Assembly: GCA_936440205.1 (NCBI GenBank)
Contig: OW387134.1
Span: forward strand, 67,891,442-67,955,441
Reading direction: 5' to 3'
Source: Lepidonotus clava
Taxonomy: Eukaryota > Annelida > Polychaeta > Phyllodocida > Polynoidae
DNA length: 64,000 bases
Of the stretch, positions 44,844 to 55,966 are shown piece by piece (position 1 is the first letter of the stretch; each line of letters opens with the position of its first letter). The notes under the pieces are model-generated. The model had not been told where the DNA came from. It saw nothing but the letters and a program-made list of their open reading frames with translations, and ran no database searches. The position numbers and the translations under genes were made by a program.

Positions 44844-45994
44844 TTGGGAACGAGGCTTTACCATCACAGACTCATTTTCGGCGCAGAGGTGTATCTCTGC
44901 GCAGACCGCGTCACAGCCGTGGTGGAGTGGGCGGAGGACTTTATTCCTACGCGGTAACGAGGGCCCCCGGGCCTCCAATCAGGGCGTATTATAGTATCAG
45001 AGGCCCCGCTGCCGACAGGCTTGTATGGGTACAGCACGTCAGATAGCCGACAGATAAGGTCGTACAGCGGGGGTGACCCCTGTCCACCTGGTAGTAGCGA
45101 ACGAGGGAGGGGATCAGGCTGGGTGTAGGGGAGGAAAGTGAACTGACTGCAGAATGTTTAATATAGAGAGACTGAGCACTTACTTAAATTCAGCGATTTT
45201 AGATCTGTGTCTGATTTAAGATTTTTCATATCATAAGCTCTGAGAATAATTTTCAAAATGAATTGCCTATATCACATAACATAGCATTTTAAGATAGTTT
45301 CAAATTTTCTCTAATGGAAATATTGACAAATGTCAATAAGATCGGCTTTTGGTCAAGGAACTGTGACAATAGTTCTGTTGGCCAGGTGGCGCAAAATGTA
45401 AAAGATAACAGGTAACCCTTTGAGTGTCCAGTCCATATCCGTCAAGGTATACACCTTTCTCATTAAGGTCGCGCCCCCTGATTTTTTAAATTTGAAACAT
45501 TTTTTTAGGGAATTGCTATAGTAAAGTGAAGTGAAATAGTAACCAAAATCCCCAAAAGTTGGCAGACCGGTGGACTGGTGGACTACTCAGGCTCATGGGA
45601 AATGTGTATAGTCTGTGACACAGTGTCATTGCCCTAGGGACGCGTCGCGGCCAGACAGAGCAACCCCCCCCCCCCATCCCCCCCGTTTCCCCCTATACGG
45701 TCCCAAACGGGTGGGGGCCGGGGCCCTAACGTGCAATCATCGTCCATTGGTGACCGGGGGCCCGCCTTTACTCGACCTTCCCGGCCTCGTCAGAATCAGC
45801 CGCCCCCAGACGCCGCGTCCCGCCCTCAGACCCTGCGTCCCCCGCCCGACGCCACGTCCCCCCTCTGTCCGCCCTTAATACAACTCGCTCCGCGCGGCAG
45901 AAAAAGGGCGCGTTGGGGCGGCGTTCCGAGAGCGGGGCGCCCGGGCGGGGCGGAGTTCGGTGGGGAGTTGTAGGGCCCCACCGTTGTAGCTGGA
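44844..45994. other. Unassigned; GC-rich blocks
   Basis: GC-rich DNA at 44.9-45.1 and 45.65-45.98 kb has open frames on both strands that follow composition. About 45185-45345 faintly resembles the CAGGGATGTAAGT MITE interior. An inverted CCAAT (CCATTGGTGACC) lies near 45743. No gene can be supported. Confidence 0.35.
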
Positions 45995-46481
45995 GGGGGG
46001 GCACTAACTATTTGAGAGTAGGTAACCAAAACTACATTTCCCGGTTTTCCAATAAGACTGTAAGCTCTCTGCTTTATATTTAACAGCACCTTATTTTCAA
46101 TGAACAGCCCATTGTTTTTACTGTGGCAATAAATAACCATAATCGCTGTTTCTTAATATTTACTCCCAGATTAGACTATACCTAAGTACAACAGCCCCCA
46201 CAATATGGTACCTCTGACAGACTTGGGGCGGATCTAGAGGGGAAGCGGGGGGGGGGGGGGGGCAAAAACATGAATGTACGGGGGAGGGCCCCCCCCCCCC
46301 CCCCCCCAAACATCATTTAACAGGGGAGGGGGCAAGGCCCGTCCCCCCCCCCCCCCTTGGGACTTTCAGGATCAGTTACAGGCCCCCTTTTTTTAGCGTA
46401 GACCCGAGGTACAGCCACAGCCTCCTCGGCCCATTTTGGCAGTGGGTAACCAAACGTTTGGGGGAGTGCCCCCCCCCCCCC
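45995..46481. mobile_element. Poly-G/poly-C-ended element, copy 3
   Basis: The left end GGGGGGGCACTAACTATTTG..GGTAACCAAAAC mirrors the right end GGCAGTGGGTAACCAAACGT..GGAGTGCCCCCCCC. A solo hAT-like terminus (GGGGCGGATCTAGAGGGG) at about 46206, followed by long G- and C-runs, lies inside it. Confidence 0.7.
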
Positions 46482-46683
46482 AAACCCTGCCCGCTACCAC
46501 CACCAGTTGGACCCCGGCCTGTCGGGCCCCGCCCCATGCCTGATTCCCCATCGCATTACTGGTTTCATTACACCGGGGTAAATCAATTGTGACCGCTGCG
46601 GATCCAATTTGGGGGCCGGGGTGGGGTACGGATTGGCGCCGGTAGGGATTGCCGGGGCTGGCCTGGACCTCGGCTGGGGTTTG

Positions 46684-46964
46684 GGGGCCTTCCATTTAGT
46701 ATGTACGCACATTTAAAAAAATCTCAGATTACCCCCCCCCCCCTCGCACCCCCACCCCCACCCCCCTTTGGCAAAAATACGCATTGGATTTGGGGCCTTC
46801 CATTAAGTATGTACGCATCAAGGGGGGATGGGGGGTCTGAGATTTTTGAAAATGTGCGTACGTACTAAGTGGAAGGCCCTTTTGAACTAAAAAGTACGCA
46901 CATTAAAAAAAAAAATCAGACCCCCTCCCCCCTTGATGTGTATATACTTAATGGAAAGCCCCTT
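46684..46964. mobile_element. GGCCTTCC-type elements, two or three copies in a row
   Basis: Starts at 46684 and 46793 read GGGGCCTTCCATTTAGTATG and GGGGCCTTCCATTAAGTATG. An end at about 46879 reads GTACTAAGTGGAAGGCCC, and another at 46964 reads ATACTTAATGGAAAGCCCC. Alternating orientation makes a series of hairpins. Confidence 0.8.
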
Positions 46965-48149
46965 GGGTGGGTGATTTTGGGGGGTAGGGGGCGTTTGGAC
47001 TGGTACCAACTACTACCGCTGAGGGGCGCCACGACACCTGTCCGCATATCGATAAATGCCCCCTCCCTGCGTCCCTTAACTCCTTACTTCCCAGTCCAAT
47101 CCACATCCACCAAACTCGTTTACCATTACTTTGTGAAAACAGCAAATACAAAAATCAAGTCCTATTCTCGGATTCGGGACCAGTTCATCTGGTCAAGTCC
47201 TTTAACTGTCCAGACTTCCTAATAATGTTGAGAAACCACATGTATGCAACACGGGCTGCTACTCTTTACAATCTAATACATTTCAATGGAGATTGGGCAG
47301 AGTTTAAAAGAAAGAGTGGTACTTTTGAGATTGACCAGTTGTCCTACTCACAGTATTTCAATTTATGGTTCCGCTTAGAGTATACTATTCTGGACTTAAT
47401 TACACAGCCAGTATTTCTGTTTATACATCCGCTTAGAGAATACTGTTCTATATGTTATTACAACTTAATCCTTGAATTATTCAGCCTTATTTCGGGCACG
47501 TTTCTCATGCACTGTACAACTAATTAGTTTCATCAAACTGTAAATAAATTTAAGTAGCCTCTCCGAAAAACAACCCCGTGTGTGACTTAGAAACATAAAG
47601 TTATTTCAGTGTGTGACTTGGAAACATAAAGTTAGTGGGGACATGTTGGGACCTTTGTTGAGAGGTCGTTAGAAGCACGACCCTTTACGCTTGCATCTCC
47701 TACACACTGCCCTTTCTGGGAATAGAACACCAATGACTCTTTTCCACAGACAGGCGCATCTCCTGACAAAGTGGGCTATTTTACTCCTCCAACTTGACAT
47801 TTGATTGTCATGATTATTTGCTAGATTTGTCTCATTGCGGCTCGAAACGAGCTACATTGTGCCATCACGCACTCTTCTCCGGCACAGGGGCCATTGCCCT
47901 GCCAACCATCCCACTCAACTTAATGCCGGCGCGCGCTGCCCGTATAATTAAGATGTGTCCGACGGGGAGTGGCAAATTGTCCTGGAAGTATCTCATTCGT
48001 AATTGTACAAATTGAAATCATGGCTGACTCTGACAACTCAATTATAGGCGGCGGCGGGCGGAGCAGACATGGGCGATCGGTGGCTCCTTTTGGGGGGACC
48101 TATCAGATTCCTGGGTTGGCAGGGGGCGGAGATGGATGGTTGAGAGTGT
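46965..48149. other. Unassigned
   Basis: A 100-codon plus-strand frame (47225-47527) and an ATG in good context at 48020 (MADSDNSIIGGGGRSRHGRS...) have no recognisable domain. The latter runs into the minisatellite. A small direct repeat, GTGTGACTTAGAAACATAAA and GTGTGACTTGGAAACATAAA, lies at 47580-47632. Confidence 0.35.
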
Positions 48150-49085
48150 CGCCACCGGAGCGGGTCTATCTGGGTGGACGTGGTCATAGGGACCAGGGGA
48201 GCTGGTCTATCTGGGTGGACATAAGAACAATCTATATGGGTGGACATAGCAGAACTGGTCTATCTGGGTTGATGTTGTTATAGGGGCCACCAGAGCAGGT
48301 CTATCTGGGTGGACTTTGTCACAGGGGCCAGGGGAGGTGCTGTATCTGGGTGGACGTGGTTATAGGGGCTACAGGAGCAGGTCTATCTGGGTGGACGTGG
48401 TTATAGGGGCTACAGGAGCAGGTCTATCTGGGTGGACGTGGTTATAGGGGCTACAGGAGCAGGTCTATCTGGGTGGACGTGGTTATAGGGGCTACAGGAG
48501 CAGGTCTATCTGGGTGGACGTGGTTATAGGGGCTACAGGAGCAGGTCTATCTGGGTGGACGTGGTTATAGGGGCTACAGGAGCAGGTCTATCTGGGTGGA
48601 CGTGGTTATAGGGGCTACAGGAGCAGGTCTATCTGGGTGGACGTGGTTATAGGGGCTACAGGAGCAGGTCTATCTGGGTGGACGTGGTTATAGGGGCTAC
48701 AGGAGCGGGTCTATCTGGGTGGACGTGGTTATAGGGGCTACAGGAGCAGGTCTATCTGGGTGGACGTGGTTATAGGGGCTACAGGAGCAGGTCTATCTGG
48801 GTGGACGTGGTTATAGGGACCAGGAGAGCTGCTCTATCTGGCTGGACATAAAAACAATCTATATGGGTGGACATTGCAGAAATGGTCTATGTGGATGGAC
48901 ATGGTCATAGGGGCTACAGGAGAGGGTTTATCTGGGTGGACGTGGTCATAGGGGTCAGGGGAGCTTCTCTATCCATCTGGGTGGACATAAGGAGCAATCT
49001 ATATGGGTGGACATAGGAGAACTACCCATCTGGATGGATGTGGTTATAAGGGCTACAGGAGCTGCTCTATCTGGGTGCATGTAGC

Positions 49086-49747
49086 TACCGTAATTTAAGC
49101 CGTACCCTAATAAGCCCATCCCAGTTTACAGTAGCTATAAAGTTTACCATCAAATATTCTCCAAATTGCTTCTGTGCTTATTCCCTGAAGAAAGTTGCAC
49201 AATACAAAATTGATCAAAGCAATTTGGTTTATGGATTGCTCCTACAATTTCTAAAATGTGACCTTACATTTTGGACTTTTCCCCATAGGAACCAATGGTA
49301 AAGCCTATTAGTCCAACCTTTAATGTCCAACCCAATTTTGCCCTGAAATGTAGTATTTTGATTGGCTGGCAAACCTGCGAACTGTCAATTGATAAAATTT
49401 AAGAGATTATAATGTTTTAGAAGTACTTGGGGATAAAGAAAAAGACAATTCTTGCTAATTTGAGTAATCCCAAGTCTTGGAGACATGTATGGCATATATA
49501 TCTATTTTGTCCAAGCCTTGTCCAACCCCAGGATATACTCAAACTGGGATGGGCTTATTTAAGCCACACCCCAACTTAGAGGTTTATTTTGGGGAATTTT
49601 TCAATAATTTTTTCATTGTGTGCCATTGAATTCAAGCTTGTGTAAACCCCTAATTTAAGCCGCACCCTTAAAGTGGGGGGCTGATTAGCTCTCATTTCAC
49701 AAACTAACCCTTTATAAGCCACGGCTTAAATTAGGGGTTTTACGGTA
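49086..49747. mobile_element. TACCGTA-ended MITE inside the 41 bp array
   Basis: The left end is TACCGTAATTTAAGCCGTAC. The right end is ACGGCTTAAATTAGGGGTTT then TACGGTA. The left arm has lost the ~9 bp corresponding to AACCCCTAA. Inside, CCCATCCCAGTTT and AAACTGGGATGGG form another dyad. Confidence 0.75.
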
Positions 49748-49963
49748 CTTCCCAAATCAGCATATATATGAAACATTTAAAATAGCTACTGAAATCCTAC
49801 TTATTGCCCTCCCTAGCTCATTTAAATATTTTGGACATACTGATTTACTACTGTTGAACAACCGGAATCATACTTTTTTCTACTGATTTACCACTAAAAT
49901 CCTACTGCAAACCCCTACTGCATCTGTACTGATTTCATGTTGAAATTCTACTGCATTTTGTTC
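49748..49963. mobile_element. CAGGACAAA-type MITE, copy 5 (left end missing)
   Basis: It begins within the family (CTTCCCAAATCAGCATATAT), has AATATTTTGGACATACTGAT, and ends CTACTGCATTTTGTTCTG. The missing left end directly abuts the TACCGTA element. Confidence 0.7.
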
Positions 49964-50900
49964 TGGGTGACTAGAGTAATAGGGGCTAGGAGAGCTGCTC
50001 CATCTGGGTGGATGTGGTCATAGGGCCCAGGGGTGTTGTTCTATCTGGGTGGATGTTGAGGAGCAGGTCTATCTGTGGGTGGATGTAGTCATAGGAAACA
50101 GGAGGTACCCAACTGGGTGGACATTGTCACAGGGGCCAGGGGAGCTGCTGTGTCTGAGTGGACATGGTCATTGGGGCCTTGGGAGGTGCTCTATCTGGGT
50201 GGATGTAGTCAAAGGGGCCAGGGGAGTAGGTGTATTTGGGTAGACTTGGTTAATGGGCCAGGGGAGTTGGTCTATCTGGGTGGACGTGGTTATAGGGGCT
50301 ACATGAACGGATCCATCTGGGTGGACGTGGTTATAGGGGCTACATGAGCGGATCCATCTGGGTGGATGTGGTTATAGGGGCTACAGGAGTGGATCTATCT
50401 GGGTGGACGTGGTTATAGGGCCCACCGAAGCTGGTCTATCTGGGTGGACGTGAACATCATAGGGGAGAGGGGAGGTGCTCTATCTGGGTGGACATTGTCA
50501 TAGGGGCCTAGGGAGCCGGTCTATCTGGGTGGACGTGGGAGAGTTGGTCTATCTGAGTGGACATGAGGGGCAAAGGAGCCGCTCTATATCGGTAGATGAT
50601 GATAGATGTATGTGAGGTGCTCTATCTTTGTGGCTGTAGGGGAGTAATAGGACTGTCCTTTCTCGTTGGACGTTGGGTTTGAGAGAGATACTCTTTCTTG
50701 GTGGATCAAGGTGGGAGTCAAGCTAGTCTGGTTATGTGGATTGAAGTAAGGATGGACATAGGGAATAAGAGAGCTCTATCTGGGTGGACGTAGGGAGCTA
50801 CCCTTTCTGGGTGGACGTAGGGGAGCCGCTCTTATCTAGGTGGACATAAAGGGTTAAGGGACCTGATCTATCTCAGCGGACGTAGGTTGAAAAAGGGGAG

Positions 50901-52214
50901 GGAAGGACGCCATTTATTAGCCTGGTGTGGCCAATGGACAATGATAGGGTCACGCCATGGTCCCCGCCCCCTGTTTGTCCCATTGGGCTATCTCCGTGTC
51001 ATTGGGCTATCTCCGTGTCATTATGTTGTCTCCGACAGCCCACTTTGCCCCGTCTGCTCTACTTAGTTTGTGAAAGGTTTGACATCAGCCGACTCTTCCC
51101 CACGTCAAGAAGTACTAGTAGACCTATTGGGGAAATTATTAGGAACTCTGTCGACTTCGTGTGTTAGCGAAACTCAACCAAACTTTTTTTTTACATTTTC
51201 TGAGAAGATTTCTAACTTCTATGCTACTTCCTTACAATTCTTGTTCTAACTTTGAAGGCAACTTCCAAGATCTTCAAGTTTCTAGCGTTTCCAAGTACAG
51301 TGCAGTGGTATTTGTCGTAGGTTCAATGTGTTACTGACTCAGGTGCTGTGATGGGAACCGACCCTGGCCATATCAAGGTTAATCATATATAATCCTTGGT
51401 TGAACAGTGTCATACTCAGTTTTCAAACAAATTATTTTCCTACATTGAGCCAATACGTCTAAATGTTGGTATTTTACACAAGCTTTCATCTGTTTAACTG
51501 CAAATTTGAGGTCAAGGCCTTGTTCCTTTTTGCTTCTAGAAAAACTGTAAGAAAAATTGTTTCCTACTTCATCTACATTTTCACTGAACCGAAGGGCATA
51601 TCTGACAATCACTAATTGGCAGAACCTAAACTATATCCGCCGGTGGGACCCACAGCACACCGACCCGTCCTCCGCGCCTCGCCAACCCATTTACCTCTAG
51701 TACCAAACCCAGGAGTCGGAGGGCCCTGGAGCCCGGTACCCCCAGTTGACTAGAGTGTTTAACCCATCTGTAACCTGCAATATTATAACCCCCTTTCAAG
51801 AAATGTTGACTCTTCTAAAAAAACTAAACTATTTTATCATTCGAAAAATACCGATTTTTATGGGTGAAATATACACTTTCATTTTCTAAAAACACTGACT
51901 TTTCCAAAGGCTAATAGTGGCGCTCAATGATTTCTCACCGTATACTGGTATGACTTGGAATACGACTGCGACACCCAGCCAGGGTACCAGTCAGCCCTCG
52001 CTTCTCCGCCTTTCGCAAACTCCTCATGCTTCACCCAAGAGTCATCGCCCCCGCCCCCTGGAGGAGGCTACGTGCCCTGCCTGAAACCACTCAACCGTGA
52101 CAGGTGGGGAGCCGTGACCGAAAGATGACTCGGCGTGCGACCAGAAACTCTTTACTCGATCTCCCCTCCTACCGTCTGCCCCCCCCCCCCCCCCCCCACC
52201 ACCACCACCACCTC
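50901..52214. other. Unassigned
   Basis: CCATTGGGCTATCTCCGTGTCATTGGG shows a ~20 bp tandem pair near 50980-51020. The rest is mixed DNA with no convincing exon. A C-run and (CAC)n tract lie at about 52181-52212. Confidence 0.35.
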
Positions 52215-52716
52215 CTCACCCCCGGCAGACCCCCGTGGGGATCCGTGGTGGGGGTTCCTTTGGGAGCCTCCTGGGAAGAATGTGTCCCCAGCAGCCCCTT
52301 GCTGTTCGTAGAAGGCGACAAATGGGAGACCAGACTCATTAGCTCTTTGGTAGAGTGCCCGCTCTGAGTCTGGGAGGTCTTGGGAGTTATCCCTGGCCGA
52401 GTCACACCAAAGACTTTAACAATGGTAGTGGTCATTGCTTGCCTGGCACTCGGTATAAAGTAAGAATCACGAAACATGACTAGCCACTGGTGTCAGTATA
52501 ATGTGACTGGGTTGTGTGGGCCTATGACATATCTCAGTGTGGCAGCACTATAAAGAATGCTTTGGGTCCCACTGCTACAAATAGTCACCTCATTTCATAG
52601 ATTCTGTCACCGCCCCTGTGGCATAAAACTAGCTGAAAAGCTTTACCTTGTGCAGTCTGTTAAAAGAACCCTAAATGGTTGGCCGGACATTAAACTAATC
52701 CCACAAACAAATAAAT
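52215..52716 (+). mobile_element. SINE-like element ending ATTAAACTAA..ACAAATAAA, copy 3, interrupted
   Basis: The 5' part (CCCCGTGGGG.., GCCTCCTGGGAAGAATGTGT, CGTAGAAGGCGAC) and the 3' part (TTACCTTGTGCAGTCTGTTA, GGTTGGCCGGACATTAAACT) match the 24.24 kb copy. They are separated by the RUDI-like SINE. Confidence 0.75.
52339..52620 (+). mobile_element. V/RUDI-like tRNA SINE nested in the previous element
   Basis: The tRNA-like head has TTAGCTCTTTGGTAGAGTGCC and a degenerate B-box. Then come GAGTCACACCAAAGACTTTA, GTGTCAGTATAATGTGACTG, GGCAGCACTATAAAGAATGC and CCCACTGCTACAAATAGTCACC. This order is that of the abundant SINE known from bivalves and other molluscs. Confidence 0.75.
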
Positions 52717-53017
52717 AACCCCCCCCCCCCCCCCGCAGAGACCTTGTATACATGTATATCTAGTATATATCAAGACTGGAAAGCTTCTCTGGAGGCTGGT
52801 TGGAACCCAACCTGTCAACCATGGCCAGGGTCTGACCATTACTAGATTATTTTTGGAGAAGCAAGTGGCACCACACAAGCCATTCTAACCTAGGTATAAT
52901 GGTCGATCCGAATCCAATCCATCCACGGCCCGGGTGGCAGGCCTATAGTGTATAACAGGTTTCACGCTGGCTTTCCAGTCTCGATAAACATACAGGGTCT
53001 CTGCCCCCGGACCCAAA

Positions 53018-53197
53018 AGCAGTGGGAATACCAGTGTTCACTACATGCAGAATCAGTGTGAGCTTGCAGTAACATTTTAGTGGAGAGTCAGTATTTAAAT
53101 TTGTGGAAATACAGTGGCTGAAAAGTGGAAGATTAGTATGTACGAAATATTAAGATGAGACTGTAACCCATTCAAATACTTTTGACATATAGATTGA
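53018..53197. mobile_element. CAGGACAAA-type MITE, copy 6 (ends eroded)
   Basis: GCAGAATCAGTGTGAGCTTG, AACATTTTAGTGGAGAGTCA, TTAGTATGTACGAAATATTA and CAAATACTTTTGACATATAG appear in family order. Confidence 0.65.
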
Positions 53198-53508
53198 TAT
53201 ACCCCCCAACCCCACCACCCTCGGCGGTCCCCACTTTGTATGCGGTGCGGGGAGTTAAGACCTGGTCAGGGCGATCAGTGTCTCGTCCCGGCGCCAACGT
53301 ACCCGCCCTCAGAACCCCCCCCCCCCCCCCCCAGCCACTGGGCCCTACAGCATCCATCGCCCGGGCATTAGGGCCCTTAAATCCGGCCTGATCCCCGGCC
53401 CCTAATCCCCCCTCCCCCTCCCACCCCCTACCACCCCGGCCGGGCACAGGGCGGATCATCGGGTCCCCCGCTTATCGCGTCATGTCCCACCCACGACGAC
53501 CCACTGTC
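53198..53508. other. GC-rich unassigned block
   Basis: C-rich DNA with a ~17 base C-run near 53317. Frames on both strands are compositional. Confidence 0.35.
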
Positions 53509-53758
53509 TTAAGCCTCTATTCCACCCGATCTGTCCACTAATAATTTGGAAATTTCTATAAAAACAAAATATAAAAAAAGGGGAAAAAAATTATCAGAAA
53601 TTTAACAGAAACCCATGCATGCTACATATCATCTGAAAGAGAATTTTTTAAAAGCTCTTTCTAATAATATATAACACGTCTATGATTAATAATCCATATT
53701 GCCACTGCCGATTTTTTTAAATTGAAAACAAAATCGGCTAGTATAATACAACCTTAAG
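53509..53758. mobile_element. AGGCTGTATTCCAC-type MITE, short copy
   Basis: It begins TTAAGCCTCTATTCCACCCG and ends AAAATCGGCTAGTATAATAC then AACCTTAA. It is about 250 bp without nested elements. Confidence 0.75.
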
Positions 53759-54056
53759 TTTTATCTCCTTCATTATGAGCAGCTCACGAGTAGCTCGGCG
53801 AGCCGCCCACGCCCCTCGACGACCATGTCCCTCACACGGCCCGGGGTTGGGGCGGCCGGATTTAGGGGACGCGTCATTGGTGGGCGAGGATATAAGGAGC
53901 GCGATTAGGACCGTGGAGGAAGGGGCAATAGGGGGACAGAGAGGGGGGGGGAGAGGGTGTGAAAGGTCAATGAGGTGCAGAGAGATTCCCAGAAACAATA
54001 GGATAAGTGGAGGGAATTGTTTGTTGGGGAATAAGATATGGATGAGTGGTGACAAT
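53759..54056. promoter_or_regulatory. CpG-rich TATA-led segment, paralogue A
   Basis: An inverted CCAAT (CATTGG, 53875) precedes GATATAAGGAGCGCGATTAG (53889). The following ~165 bp resemble 54565-54760, ending in ACAATAGGATAA. A 112-codon frame from ATG at 53775 is not recognised. Promoter function is inferred from motif order only. Confidence 0.3.
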
Positions 54057-54380
54057 TATTACCCTACTACTTCTAAAATGATGTCCTTTCGCATGTTACA
54101 GTCTACACACTGAACTTACTTCAGGCCATACCAAGAAACAGCGAAATAAGCTCTTTCAAGCCAGTCCATTTGGTTGCTGATTTGTTAAACAGCTTTTTAA
54201 AGGACCCGTGGGAACCAGCAAATAAGGTCATGACCCCATTATTTAGTTCTACTCTCATCCCCAATATGGCTATTATGGTGTAGTGGTTAGCAGAGCCAAA
54301 CCCCTATGTTGTGGGTTTGAATCCTGAAGGGATTTTGCCTGGCGAAGCCACTTGTTTTATCATAAATTAACCATGCAGGA
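54057..54380 (+). mobile_element. tRNA-derived SINE with a long conserved leader, copy 3
   Basis: TTATTACCCTACTACTTCTA opens it. The leader includes GAACTTACTTCAGGCCATAC and GTGGGAACCAGCAAATAAGG. The tRNA-like part has TGGTGTAGTGGTTAGCA (54276) and GGGTTTGAATCC (54312). GGCGAAGCCACTTG is near the end. Element order is leader, tRNA-like part, short tail. Confidence 0.85.
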
Positions 54381-54998
54381 TTATTTTATCATAAATGATA
54401 AATTAACCAGGAACATCCAAAACGTCGGCTGATCTCCCACAATGATCAATGTAGAGGCAAGATACCAGTATTCCACGATTTGCCATACCCCCTTATCAAT
54501 CCAAATAGCAATCTGGTATAATTTTGAGCATAAGAAACACAAGCCTACGCTGGCACTGTCCTAATATAAGCGGCAGGATTAGGGACGGGAAGAGCGGCCG
54601 ATACGAGGGGGGTTGGCAGAGGAGAGGGGGGAGGGGGAGGAGGAGGGCACGAGCGGTCATGGAAGTGCAGGAGTTCAGTGATTATCAGAGACAATAGGAT
54701 AATTCGACGTGGGAAGGAGTTGAGTGAAGAGTTTAGAGAGGCAGGGGTGATTGGTGATAATCTTAGCATATATATCTAACCAGGGACAGCCGGCTTTCCT
54801 CTCACCCCTCTCACATGATCCTTGGGTAGTATACTATACAGAATGTTGTAGAGATAGGAGACAATCATTACCCTGTTCTGTTGGCCCTGCTCTTAGCAAT
54901 CCCAGCAGGAATTTGGTATCTTGTTTTATAGCTAGGAGAGAGCCTGCACACTTTCCACATTTGTTAAGTTGTGAACGGTCCATTCCACGCGTATATTC
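54381..54998. promoter_or_regulatory. Unassigned with TATA-led segment, paralogue B
   Basis: ATATAAGCGGCAGGATTAGG (54563) and the downstream ACAATAGGATAA (about 54690) parallel 53.89-54.00 kb, so the two blocks are related. The function is unknown. Confidence 0.3.
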
Positions 54999-55161
54999 CA
55001 GGGATGTAAGTTTTCAGAATTTTGTCTGATTTCAGATTATCACCTCAAATAATGATTTTCAAAATTAATTTCTTACATCTCATTTTATAGCATTTTAATA
55101 ATAAGTTCAGATTTCTATCTGGGGTTTCAGATTTTTTCATCAACCCTGACTTACATCCCTG
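54999..55161. mobile_element. CAGGGATGTAAGT MITE, copy 2
   Basis: CAGGGATGTAAGTTTTCAG and CTGACTTACATCCCTG form the ends. TTTTATAGCATTTTAATAAT and TTTCAGATTTTTTCATCAA match the 12.7 kb copy. The flanks GTATATTC and AATTATTC share the last five bases, a possible eroded 8 bp target duplication. Confidence 0.8.
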
Positions 55162-55209
55162 AATTATTCTGCATGTAACACGCCTTGCCATAACCCATAA
55201 CCTGGTAAC

Positions 55210-55285
55210 TAAGCTGAAAATAGAGCCCAGACATTGGATTAGGAGAACAATGCTTTACCACTGAGCTACCCCTTCCCCCAACGTA
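55210..55285 (-). pseudogene. Degenerate tRNA-like sequence
   Basis: On the minus strand GGGGTAGCTCAGTGGTAAAG is a good A-box context. It is followed by GCATTGTTCTCCTAATCC and a weak B-box (GGGCTCTATTTTC). The T-arm does not pair well, so this is a decayed tRNA or a tRNA-derived SINE head rather than a functional gene. Confidence 0.5.
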
Positions 55286-55966
55286 GAAATAAGAGACAAT
55301 GGTCCGAGGGAAATAGTCGCAGAGGCATTAACTACATAGTACAGACCAAGGGGGCACACAGCAATTGTTATAGCCCTGGATTGCACATACTATCGATAGC
55401 TTTAGTCTGAGACATAGGTGTGTGCAAACTGGGGCAATAGCTAGTGCTGAGTGTGCTTGATTTATTCTATATCAATTACACAGAACATGTTGAACATCTT
55501 TTACTGAAAACACAAAAATTGGCATTAGAGTCTCAGACAGGCATTATTGCTCTCTGGGGCAATTACAGATGTGCCACAAATTAAGGAAGTTAGATTTTTA
55601 ACTCTCAGCCCATTCCCTCCATATTCCTATATAAGCTCTCCCGCAACCTTGGTCTGGAAGCCTCTGCACAGGGTCATAAGAAGGGTCTGGTATAGGCAAC
55701 CGTGACTGCCCACTCTCCCTGATCTCAGTTCTTTCCCTCCCGCCGCTACCGACGCCCGGCTCCGTCTGGCTGCTGGTTGCCGGTAGCCGCTCTTAATCTG
55801 ACCAGTCGGTACCCGGCCTTGTGGTCCCCCTCACCCAGACCGGACCCGGAAATGGCCCCAGCGGCGGGCGTGAACAGCCAATCAGCGCCCACTTCGCTGG
55901 TCGGACGCCTCATGTAGGGTATACACACGAGGGCCGCCGGGCGACAGATAACCATCGACCAGACGT
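55286..55966. other. Unassigned; TATA and CCAAT motifs in a GC-rich block
   Basis: CCTATATAAGCTCTCCCGCAAC lies near 55627 and AGCCAATCAGCGCC near 55878, in GC-rich DNA at 55.73-55.95 kb. No believable downstream exon was found. Confidence 0.35.

Larger units (their letters stand above)
48150..50900. repeat. 41 bp minisatellite, split by an inserted block
   Basis: The unit is GGTCTATCTGGGTGGACGTG + GTTATAGGGGCTACAGGAGCA. From 48380 to 48830 eleven units follow at exact 41 bp spacing and are almost identical. Flanking units on both sides diverge and vary in length. The array is interrupted at 49085-49965 by two elements, and resumes to about 50900. Confidence 0.95.

Noticed and set aside
53775-54113. 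112-codon frame from a good ATG (MSSSRVARRAAHAPRRPCPS...)
   Set aside because: Driven by CpG-rich composition and it runs into the SINE leader; no domain recognised.
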